Assembly: GCA_037178625.1 (NCBI GenBank)
Contig: JAWZXG010000035.1
Span: 1-64,000 of the forward strand
Direction: 5' to 3'
Length of the DNA: 64,000 nt
From: Skeletonema tropicum
Lineage: Eukaryota; Bacillariophyta; Thalassiosirophyceae; Thalassiosirales; Thalassiosiraceae
Below the pieces are notes generated by a model. That model was not told the DNA's origin. It did no database searches and worked only from the letters and a program-made list of their open reading frames with translations. A program made the position numbers and the translations under genes. Shown one piece after another: positions 12,319 to 20,904 of this stretch. Position 1 is the stretch's first letter; each line of letters starts with the position of its first letter.

Positions 12319-13785
12319 ATGAGGATTCTTCGCCTACTATCAGCTTTACTCTTGCCTGTAAGCACCGCAGCATTCGCTCCAATTACTGGCTGCAAGTCGA
12401 CAACATCTCTACAGTCAAATCTCTCCTCCGCATCTTCTGATATCAATATCAAGCTAAGTCGACAAGAGTATGCCACACCTCTCCATTCAACTCATCCGTC
12501 CATTCCTTCTATCAAGATCGACCCACAAGATGCTTGGATCGAACAGCTTGACTATGATGGATTCAAATCAGAAGTCGCCGCCCTTGGAAAAGAGCTGCAG
12601 AAGAACACTGGACAAGCAGATGTTGACCATTTGAACAAGATTGTCAACTGGAGGAATATTGCTGCAGCTATTGGTGTATCGACCATGTGGATGCCTCCAA
12701 ATCCATTGACGATCATTGCACTAAGTACTTGGACGTATGCTAGCTGGACTATGATCGCTCATCATACTTGTCATGGTGGATATAACAGAGTAGACGCTGG
12801 AAAATTTAACAGTCGAGGGTTTGCCTTAGGAAGTGTCAAGAAACGGATTGAAGATTGGTGTGATTGGATGATGCCTGAGGCTTGGAACGTGGAACACAAT
12901 GCAAAGCATCACTATCATCTTGGCGAAGAGCTAGATCCTGATCTCGTAGAGAGAAATCTTTCATTCTTGAGAGACATGGATGCACCCAAGCCGCTCAAAT
13001 ATGGCGTGGCATTGGCGCTCATGCCTATCTGGAAATTTTACTATTATGCCCCTAACACCTACAAGGAATTGCAAGTAACCAAATGGAGACAAGAAGGACG
13101 AGAACTGCCGAAGAAATTCGATCCGAACGAACCTTTAACTTTGAGAATGCTTTTCTTTCCCAAAGACGATAGCGACAAGGCAATTGCTGATGTTATCAAC
13201 CCAACACAGTTTATGCTGCAAGTCATGACTCCTTTTTTGCTTAGCAGATTCATTTTACTACCAGCGCCACTGCTGCTATTTCCTGGAGCATTGGGACCCA
13301 CGCTATTCTCGCATGCTGTCGTAAACCTGGTGCTTGCAGAAATGCTAACAAATATCCATGGCTTTATCACGATCGTGACAAATCATGCAGGGTCTGACCT
13401 ATACAAATTTCGTGATGAAGTGCTGCCTAAAAGTGGATCGTTTTACGTCAGACAGGTTGTCAGCTCAGCCAATTACAATGGAGGAAGCGACCTTCTAGAC
13501 TTTAGCCAAGGTTGGCTCAACTATCAGATAGAGCATCATGTCTGGCCTGATTTGAGTATGAAGCAGTATCAGCTTGGTGCCCCAAAGCTTGAAGAGATAT
13601 GCCATAAGTATGGCGTGCCATACGTCAAAGAAAATGTATTTGTAAGGTTGGCTAAGACCTTGAGCATAATGGTTGGACAATCGTCAATGAGAGATTTCCC
13701 TATTGAAATGGAGCCACAGAAAGATAAGGCAAGAAAGGGAGTCACATGGAAGTCTACCAATGGTGCTATCGACGAGCCAGAATAG
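12319..13785 (+). CDS. plastid-targeted fatty acid desaturase (QxxHH type)
   Basis: A 488-residue membrane desaturase. The N-terminus is a signal peptide ending in STAAFAP (residues ~15-21) followed by a Ser/Thr-rich stretch, i.e. a diatom plastid presequence. Three histidine boxes are visible: HHTCH (148-152), HNAKHH (193-198) and QIEHH (403-407). Paired hydrophobic segments lie around 115-150 and 295-350. The glutamine-containing third box is typical of front-end desaturases, but no fused cytochrome b5 (HPGG) domain is present. A ferredoxin-dependent plastid enzyme is therefore a reasonable inference. Regiospecificity and lipid substrate cannot be read from sequence. The ATG at 12319 is preferred because it gives the presequence. 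The gene is convergent with its 3' neighbour, 128 bp apart. Confidence 0.85.
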   Translation: MRILRLLSALLLPVSTAAFAPITGCKSTTSLQSNLSSASSDINIKLSRQEYATPLHSTHPSIPSIKIDPQDAWIEQLDYDGFKSEVAALGKELQKNTGQADVDHLNKIVNWRNIAAAIGVSTMWMPPNPLTIIALSTWTYASWTMIAHHTCHGGYNRVDAGKFNSRGFALGSVKKRIEDWCDWMMPEAWNVEHNAKHHYHLGEELDPDLVERNLSFLRDMDAPKPLKYGVALALMPIWKFYYYAPNTYKELQVTKWRQEGRELPKKFDPNEPLTLRMLFFPKDDSDKAIADVINPTQFMLQVMTPFLLSRFILLPAPLLLFPGALGPTLFSHAVVNLVLAEMLTNIHGFITIVTNHAGSDLYKFRDEVLPKSGSFYVRQVVSSANYNGGSDLLDFSQGWLNYQIEHHVWPDLSMKQYQLGAPKLEEICHKYGVPYVKENVFVRLAKTLSIMVGQSSMRDFPIEMEPQKDKARKGVTWKSTNGAIDEPE

Positions 13786-13913
13786 AGAGTTCTGTGACTG
13801 ATTATTTTTACTTTGTATTGTTTGCTATTTGCCTGTAAGCTGTTTGATTGTCCTACTTAAAATTTGTTTCCCATAGATACATTTTTCCCAGTATTTGAAT
13901 TTCCCTTCTTATC

Positions 13914-15756
13914 CTAAATGCTTCGTTCATAATCATTCAAATACTCTGTCCACCAGGCCGTGTTTAAATGAAAGGCACACTTCTTGTCTGTTGCGACCAA
14001 TGCGGTCTTTTCTTCGTTCCATTCTGGCATGTTAAACTCCAAGTGACAAAGTTGAACTGCCATCCTCTGCCACATGTGATGGTGCATTCTCATGACACAA
14101 GATCCTCCACCGTAAGAAACATCTCCAACAATTGGACAGCCCAAAGCTGCGAGCTGACCACGGATTTGATGAGGTTTAGCTGTTAACAACTGAACATCGA
14201 TTTGCATTACGTACGAAACGCCCAACTGAAATGATAGAGTAATTGGCATGAGTAAAAAGACACTAACAAATCATCTCAAAGAATTGCAACACGAGCAAAC
14301 TTACATCCTCTGCAGGCTTCTCCATTCGAGGATCCCATAACCGATGTGCCAGTGTGTAGTCATTAGAATCGTTGTATTTGGATGAGACACAAGCCGCCCG
14401 GAACTTTTCATCACCGATGCTTGTAATACGCATCACACATTTCTGCCAATCACCCAACTTGGGATTCGCAGTTGTAGGCTTGGTCCTTGTGAAGGTCTTA
14501 GGACACGCAGATTTAACGTTTACGTAATGAGTAAGGTCCCTATTCACGAGCTTTTCAATCCGATCAATGTCAGAAGGTTTTTTGATACAAACCAGACACT
14601 TGTATGTTTTAGCCACTCCACAATTCTCATCTACCAGATCGTTGCTTCTTGCCAATTGAAGCTGTTCGTTAATATATGAGCAAAACTCTCGCTTGGTTGA
14701 TACCAAGAGTAGGCCATGCATCTCTGTTTCAGCACGCAATGGAATTGAAATGTGTTTGGTGGATTTGTCACCATGTCGTTCTTTTAGAGCAGCAGCATAC
14801 ATCGAAGCAACATCTTCAGCGTGATTGGTTTTGGTCGAGTTGGTGGGCATGCCTCCTGGTTTGTTCAAGAGGGTGAAGCCGATTTCATCATTCTTTACGA
14901 TGGCATGTAGCAAAAGAAAGAAATGAGAAACTGATGACAAGTTATCACAATATATAAAGAAATGAGCAATAGCACCAACACTCACCTCATAGACAAGCAC
15001 ACCATCCTTCTTATCTGGAAGTCCCGTCATCGGAACGTGTTGCTTCACACCACCAATATATGCACTTGTGCATCCATCCAACAAGAGTCCTTTGCAGTAC
15101 TTTGTCCAATCTACCTCATACGCCACAAAAAATCTATCTGGAACATAGTGCACACGAAGAGTCATATCCTTCCAATCTGGCGTTTCCATCTCATCCGACT
15201 CGCTCAACCTGCGAGCCTTGGCGTTATGGTCCGTACAGTAGCCTGTTTCGTTGCAGAGCCACACAGATCCCAGCTTGAGCAGCTCGTTGGCACTCGGGTA
15301 GGTTTCATTCTCGACGTGCAATCCCTTCTCTAGGATATCTTTTGCTGCATGTCTCCATCCCTCATCTACCATCACTTCAATTACTTTCCCGAGAGGGACA
15401 CTCTTGAGACACTCGGCTGTAGCGGCGCAATCGGGGTCAACTCTTGCATAGACAGTGTGATTTGGAGAATCCATGCCAACCATCTGGACGACTACATTGT
15501 TGTCCAGCTCTTTGACCAATGCTCCTTTCCATAGGGATGCTTTATCGATGGATTGTGATCGATTACGGAGTAGGTTTTGCTTATCAAATGATTTCGAACG
15601 TTCTTTGTTGTGGCGGTGGTTGTGCTGAGGATTGAAGTAGCGTCCCGTCATGTTGCCGTTGTCTTTGTTGCTGATTATATCTTGTGACATGATAGCGTTT
15701 GATGGATGGTTAGTCTCTGATTGATTGTCTTCTTCGTTGATTATTGTTTCTTCCAT
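13914..15756 (-). CDS. RluA-family pseudouridine synthase-like protein, 3 exons
   Basis: Exons 15756-14986, 14892-14305 and 14225-13914 join in frame to ~556 aa. Introns are 14893-14985 (93 bp, GTGAGT...AG) and 14226-14304 (79 bp, GTAAGT...CAG). Splicing restores VYENDEIGFTLLNKPGG, the conserved start of the RluA catalytic domain, and the C-terminal LTAKPHQIRGQLAALGCPI/GDVSYGG motif. Family members isomerise uridine to pseudouridine in rRNA, tRNA or mRNA. The usual catalytic signature RLDxxTSG appears here as RAETEMHG, so the nucleophilic Asp position holds Glu; activity is doubtful (see findings). The N-terminal ~90 residues are polar low-complexity sequence. The start is set at the first ATG of the frame (15756). 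It is divergent from the KH-protein gene. Confidence 0.8.
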
Positions 15757-15941
15757 TCTATTGATTGGCTTTTTCCTCCGGATCGGGTGAGGTAGTGGTT
15801 GCGGTGATTGCGATGAGAACCCTAAAAGTGCGCGGTGAAGGACTCGTGACTCATGCAAGTCACATGAAGTGATTCGTGACTCAGCAACACATCATTCACA
15901 CATTTTGGTTTTGGCAGCGATAACCATCAACCAACGACAGG

Positions 15942-16886
15942 ATGATTGGCTATGGGCGGGGTGGTGGAGGTGGTGGATTCGGCGGGTTCCCTTATCGTTC
16001 GTCACACCAGCAAGGCCAGGATGGGCGCGGGGGGAACAATCGAGGCGGTAGAGGTAGAGGTCGAGGGAGGGGCGGCAGACAGCGAAGAACGCAACGACCA
16101 CGTTCACAAAATAGTAATCTCATATCAATCGCTGCAGAGCTTGATATTCCTCCAGAACATCGTAGAGTTGTAGTTGGACGAGGTGGAGCAACATTAAAGT
16201 GGCTGAAAGAAGTTAGCGGAGCAAATATCTTCGTTCCTCATGTACAAAAAAATAATCGAAGAGGGCGCTCGACACAGCAAGAAGCTGACATTGAAGCCGA
16301 TACCAATCCTGATAGTACACCATCACAAGAACAAGTCAATCAACACCCAGTCCGTGTCAATAGTTCTGACTTGTCATCTATCCTTCATGCCTTTGAGGAA
16401 ATATCACTTCTACTATCTGACACTAGCGACATTGATGCCGATTTCATTCCGTGTATAGTGAAAATGAAAACAAATGGTATAACTACGCCGATAGATGGTA
16501 AACTATATATGCAAAGAGACGTCGCCGCTGACACAAATAGAGGTCGCTGCCTTTTCTCCGGGTCTATAAGCACAGATCCTACAAATAGTTTGCATGCATA
16601 TAGCATAGAAACGACTGCATTTGACGAAGAAAGTGTTTCAATGGTAGTAGACAACATTCTATTTGTAGATTCTTCTCTAGAAAGATGCCATTGGTACTAC
16701 AAAAAAACACCTAGTCGAAACTGCAATCGCAACAGTAGTTCTACAAATGACGATGACGATGATAATACACAAAGCGTCCGCAAAACAGTCTTTTTGTTTG
16801 GATCGGAAAGAGACAATTGCAACTTGTTCTTTGATGCGATGAGGAATGAGATATGTGCAGCTGAGAACAATACATCATCTAGGTGA
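15942..16886 (+). CDS. RGG-box and KH-domain RNA-binding protein
   Basis: A 314-aa single exon. The N-terminus (~1-55) is a Gly/Arg-rich RGG region. A KH domain follows at ~66-100: the segment RVVVGRGGATLKWLKEVSGA carries the GxxG loop (GRGG at ~79-82) that contacts single-stranded RNA. The middle has a polar linker. The C-terminal half (~160-300) has mixed alpha/beta-looking sequence I do not recognise, ending with an acidic DDDDDN tract near 275. It is likely an RNA-binding factor of mRNA processing or translation; the specific role is unknown. It is convergent with the next gene, with stops only 73 bp apart. Confidence 0.8.
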   Translation: MIGYGRGGGGGGFGGFPYRSSHQQGQDGRGGNNRGGRGRGRGRGGRQRRTQRPRSQNSNLISIAAELDIPPEHRRVVVGRGGATLKWLKEVSGANIFVPHVQKNNRRGRSTQQEADIEADTNPDSTPSQEQVNQHPVRVNSSDLSSILHAFEEISLLLSDTSDIDADFIPCIVKMKTNGITTPIDGKLYMQRDVAADTNRGRCLFSGSISTDPTNSLHAYSIETTAFDEESVSMVVDNILFVDSSLERCHWYYKKTPSRNCNRNSSSTNDDDDDNTQSVRKTVFLFGSERDNCNLFFDAMRNEICAAENNTSSR

Positions 16887-16959
16887 TTTTTTGCAATAAG
16901 TACAAACCTACATTTTTTCTCTACTTCTACAACATTAAACCACAACTCAAGCCAACAAG

Positions 16960-17922
16960 CTAAACATCTACCGAAGAGAAAACTCTCAGTACATGATCTT
17001 TGATGCTTGCACTTCCGCTCGCAAATTTGACGTGAACATCTAAAATTTCGATGTTGTTAATTCCTCCGTCATCATACACAGACTTCCCCCCACGCCAAAT
17101 CTGCGCTTCAAGTACCATACCTGCTGGTCCGACAGCCTTGACAAGCGCAAGTTTAATTTCGTCACCATCATCGACTGATTCATTCAATACTTGCTTGCAC
17201 AATCCTCGCATCTCGAGCTGCCATTCTGCATCATTCAATAACTTCTCAATCATGTCACATTCTGAAACATCTTCGGATGTTGTGGGTGGGACCCACCATT
17301 CTGGTAACTTGGTAGGGCTTGACTTGAGATAATCCGTGCCACCTATCAATTTGAAGACATCATAAGCCTTTTTAGCCTCCTCCTCATCCGCAAAATAATC
17401 CAACCGTGCTTGAATAAGATCGGCGCCTTGTTTGTCCAAGAAATCAACATTTTTCAAGACGCATTCTTCCAGTCCAGAGCCCAAATCACACTCCTTCGGA
17501 AAGTCTACTGGAACAAGTAGTGTCGAACACTCATAATTATCACAGACGACTGCTTCAATCTCCAAATGCTTCGTATCTATATAAGAGCAACGAACATTAT
17601 TGATATTGGGCAACTCGATGCTATACTCTGCTGGAGAGTAAGCACTGACAAGGCGTGCCAATACCGATGCTTTATCCGGCTCACTGAATAGGCGATCAGC
17701 TAGTTCTGAATGCGGGATCCCGTTGAATAACTCTGCAGCTTCTGCGTCTTCACTGACATCAAAATCATCAGGGTAGTAAATTTTGGCTTTAAGAGGTGCA
17801 GATAGGGCGTGCTGTGTTCTAATCTTGTGCGATGGCGTACTGAAGGCAGCGGCGATTAAATCTGTGGTGGATACCAAACCGATGCAAATGCGGATGGTGC
17901 ACAACGAATAATTATTGATCAT
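16960..17922 (-). CDS. predicted plastid-targeted protein, unknown function
   Basis: A 320-aa single exon from an ATG. The N-terminus is a hydrophobic signal peptide with AAAFSTP at ~24-30, the expected +1 Phe of a diatom plastid presequence, followed by a basic Ser-containing stretch. The mature part is acidic and soluble-looking, with no transmembrane helix. It contains a two-cysteine motif (CDNYEC), a helix-rich segment around 165-200 (DEEEAKKAYDVFKLIGG) and a C-terminal beta-rich region (AGMVLEAQIWRGGKSVYDDG). I do not recognise a family. Start and presequence look complete. Confidence 0.75.
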   Translation of the reverse strand: MINNYSLCTIRICIGLVSTTDLIAAAFSTPSHKIRTQHALSAPLKAKIYYPDDFDVSEDAEAAELFNGIPHSELADRLFSEPDKASVLARLVSAYSPAEYSIELPNINNVRCSYIDTKHLEIEAVVCDNYECSTLLVPVDFPKECDLGSGLEECVLKNVDFLDKQGADLIQARLDYFADEEEAKKAYDVFKLIGGTDYLKSSPTKLPEWWVPPTTSEDVSECDMIEKLLNDAEWQLEMRGLCKQVLNESVDDGDEIKLALVKAVGPAGMVLEAQIWRGGKSVYDDGGINNIEILDVHVKFASGSASIKDHVLRVFSSVDV

Positions 17923-18142
17923 TTTCGAGTGTTGCCAGAAATAATAATTTTTATTTAACTTCTGACAGATGACCGTAAATGACTAATACTATTAGATCAA
18001 TACTTATGCGTGTAAACAGACTTACTCAGAGTCTGGTCAATTGCTTGTCTCAGTATTATTCTCTCTCTAGATATTAAGTCTTCACGCTGCCATTGTCGAT
18101 GGCTTTCTTGATGGCCACTCCCGCCATATTGTGTAGTGCAAT

Positions 18143-18280
18143 ATGGGTCCCATGGCAGCAGGCAAAGCAGCTGCCGAAGAGCTATTGTATTTACTTCGAA
18201 ATAAGAAAGAGCAGCAGGCCATGATCAATAAGGAACATCTAACGGCACTCAAAGAAGAATACCATGAAATCCGGTATTGA
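18143..18280 (+). other. small ORF, possible gene remnant
   Basis: Forty-five codons from ATG to TGA. The peptide is Ala/Lys/Glu-rich and predicted helical (AAGKAAAEELLYLL... then NKKEQQAMINKEHLTALKEE). It resembles a piece of a coiled-coil protein. There are no flanking splice signals I can defend. It could be a micro-ORF, an exon remnant or chance. Confidence 0.2.
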
Positions 18281-19945
18281 AGAAATGACCGGTTTTGAAA
18301 AATGCCTTGAGCCTATAGTCCTGGAAAAGCTGTCATCCCGTATCTGGTTCCTACGTACCCCTAGAAGTACACGAAATCATCCGGCACTTGAGATTTCGCA
18401 TATGCAATAATTAATACGAATTCCCACGTGTTTTGCTCATAAGATTAGAATTTGCGCGCCGGTACATTTTGCAAGTCCTTCCGACATAACGAGCAAAGAT
18501 GATGTCATAGTTGGCGTAAAGGTTTTGAAAAACCTTGTCTTAGTGATTTAACCCTTTTATGACGCATCTTCTCACATGCGAGCTTGTGATTTAGTACCGA
18601 AATGTGAAATGATGTACATCTTTAGTCTTGTCACAATGATCGCGAAGAACTCCACATCTGCACAAGCTCGCGTTTTACCCAAAACTTGTCCTGACACATC
18701 TCGGTCTGCTGCGAAAGTGCACATGCTGCACCGGATGATTTAGGGGGGAAGCTTGTTACTTTTCATAAGGCCCTCCTAAAAGCCCCATTTTTAATAATTA
18801 TTAACTCGAATGAGCGTTCTCGCTTCAATTTCAGATTTTTCGATTCATTCGATTTTCTCTCGCTCAAAAAATGCATTTTAAAATTTCCGGGCCCAATCTC
18901 GAGACCTACACGGAGTAAAAGGAATGATATATGCGCGTTATGCAATAATTCATTCTATTAATGTGAATATATGACTACGACTCGCTTATAACATCAAGTC
19001 TAAACCTCTGGGCGATTGGAACTTGCATTCCAAAGAATGTGTGCGAATACATTCCTCACTTCCTTTGTGTAGATGGATGCTTGTGAGTATGAATCTTTTG
19101 TAAGTAATGGATCCTTCTTCGACTAACAGACAAACATTTGAGAAGAGGAACTGTGGCAGTCAAAGTCATTCGCTTGTTGAGGACTTTCGTCCAACTAACC
19201 TTCAATTATCCAAGAATCTAACCACTCCATCAATTTCTTGTCGGGATGCGCCTCCTCTACTCATCCCCAAGATATCTAGGTGCAGCATTGGTGTACAGTA
19301 CACTCCTCCTTCTCGCCTTGCGAGTCCCAAAGAGATATATTCCTTGCAATCAAGTTGATGCGCATTGTAAGCCAGTGGGTGTTTTTGTGATTGATTGCGA
19401 TGTAAAGATTTTCGATTTTGAAGAGACCTTTCTTTATCTTCTTCGATCACCCTTTTATCATTGAATAATTGTAGTTCAGTTGATTCGTGCCGTGAGGATC
19501 AGTCTGGAGGAGCTTGCCCATGAACTGGGAGGCGTAAAAGAAAGAATTGCCATCAAGCTTTTGTCGAAGAAAGTGCATATTGATTGCATTAATTACTTCG
19601 TCGTTGAGCCAACCGGCCGTGCCTCATTTCTACATGCCAGTCTACTTAATCAAATAACCACCGTGTTCTGTACAGTCGAGATTGTAATATGGGGAAAAAC
19701 ATGATTTTTTGTTGCTGCCGCTCTTGTTGTGCTTTGCGATAGGGCACTTCTTCTTATTTTGTTTCTGCCCCCACTCTTTTTATTGCGTAAAAAGTTCTGC
19801 ATGTTCCCTATACGTCTCTTCGTCTAACCATGTCGAGCAAAAGTTGATTAGCTTCATTGTTGATCAACACTTCGAAAGGTGGTGCTGTTTATTGTGCAAT
19901 TTTCGATTTCGACTTGGACTTTTCAATTCGTTTTGTCAATAATAC

Positions 19946-20141
19946 CAATTCGATTGAAGACACAGAATCCACTGCAGATATCGGACGCTGATGCAACACG
20001 TAATGAGATGACGATTACACTCCCAATTGTAGCCGCTCGAGTCACCATGGGGCCAAAGTTGTTCGTGTGGGGTAGTAGCATCTTGTTTGGCCTATGGTGA
20101 CTCGAGCGGCCGGCCACGGCGTTGATGTCGCAGGAGTGTCC
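19946..20141. repeat. hairpin-containing repeat, copy 1
   Basis: It starts at CAATTCGATTGAAGAC and ends at GTCGCAGGAGTGTCC, matching copy 2 some 330-356 bp downstream. At 20032-20110 it holds a strong inverted repeat: arms of ~25 bp (GCCGCTCGAGTCACCAT... and ...ATGGTGACTCGAGCGGC) around a ~28-nt loop containing TGGGGTAGTAGCATC. It could be a structured RNA or a small fold-back transposon. Confidence 0.7.
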
Positions 20142-20275
20142 ATGAGATGAACATATCCGTCCTATTGCTTTCCTATTCCAACAAAATAAGAGCAATGCCC
20201 ATCCTTAAGGGAGAAAAACGCGCATGGCTCATCTATCTTCGGCAATTGTGTCTCGGCAAGGAGGTGTAGCAATTT

Positions 20276-20496
20276 CAATTCGATTGAAGACGCAGAAGCC
20301 ATGCAGACATACAACACATGATATGCTCACGACGACACTGCTGCGGGCGGAAACGTACTAGAATGACGATTACACACTCCCGATTCCACCCGCTCGAGTC
20401 ACCATGGGGCCAAAGTTGTTGGTATGGGGTAGTAGCATCATGTTTGGCCCATGGTTACTCGAGCGGGTGGGCACGGCGTTGTGTCGCAGGGGTCCC
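20276..20496. repeat. hairpin-containing repeat, copy 2
   Basis: Second copy of the preceding repeat. The hairpin at 20388-20468 has arms ACCCGCTCGAGTCACCATG and CATGGTTACTCGAGCGGGT, and the same TGGGGTAGTAGCATC loop. Relative to copy 1 the base pair at the outer end changes from G-C to C-G on both arms, keeping the pairing. Confidence 0.7.
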
Positions 20497-20904
20497 ATTT
20501 AGCTAGTAGTCCCTCTAGTTAAATATTAAATTTTAAAGGTCTCGTGCGAAAATTCTTCATTTCGAGAAAAGATGAAATTGAAGCGCGCCCGTCAGCTGAT
20601 CGTGAGATCGCTCCCCGAAGATTTGGGATTTCCTTCTCGCTCAGCAGGAATGGAGAACATCAGGACACAAGCCAAATGGCATCGTCCATGAAGATAAATT
20701 GTCACGATCAGATCAGCTAGAACGTAACTCACCACGCCATTGACTACTGCTTAGTTGGCCACAGTCTCCCAACCTCTCCCAAACCAACAACACAAAACAC
20801 TAAGGCTAGTCTTCTCCTACCATCTTTTGCACCATCCATCTTGTGCACCGGCTTCGTAATAATCTGGACATAACTCTCTTGACGTTTTGCCACCCCTCAA
20901 AAGT

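Larger units (their letters stand above)
17923..20904. other. ~3 kb without a supportable gene
   Basis: AT-rich intergenic DNA. A 45-codon frame at 18143-18280 (starting MGPMAAGKAAAEELLYLLRN) has an amphipathic, coding-like composition but no start context, partner exon or homology I know. Frames at 19107-19464 and 19480-19704 are short and interrupted. The segment 19.1-19.5 kb could be a decayed gene. Two related ~200-bp copies with hairpins lie at 19946-20141 and 20276-20496. The last ~400 bp is presumed promoter and 5' UTR of the kinase gene. Confidence 0.6.

Noticed and set aside
14986..15756. RluA-like N-terminus as a separate gene because of a read-through frame
   Set aside because: The 93-bp in-frame intron explains the extra residues and its removal restores the family motif.
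19107..19704. Interrupted frames as a small gene
   Set aside because: Frames overlap on both strands, no recognised motif and no credible introns; could be a decayed gene but not supportable.
20887..20904. Start of kinase 1 at the TTG upstream of 20905
   Set aside because: A TTG start is not expected for a nuclear gene; the first ATG in frame is 20905. The same reasoning moved the starts of the RluA-like, MORN, dUTPase, permease and PDZ genes to ATG codons.
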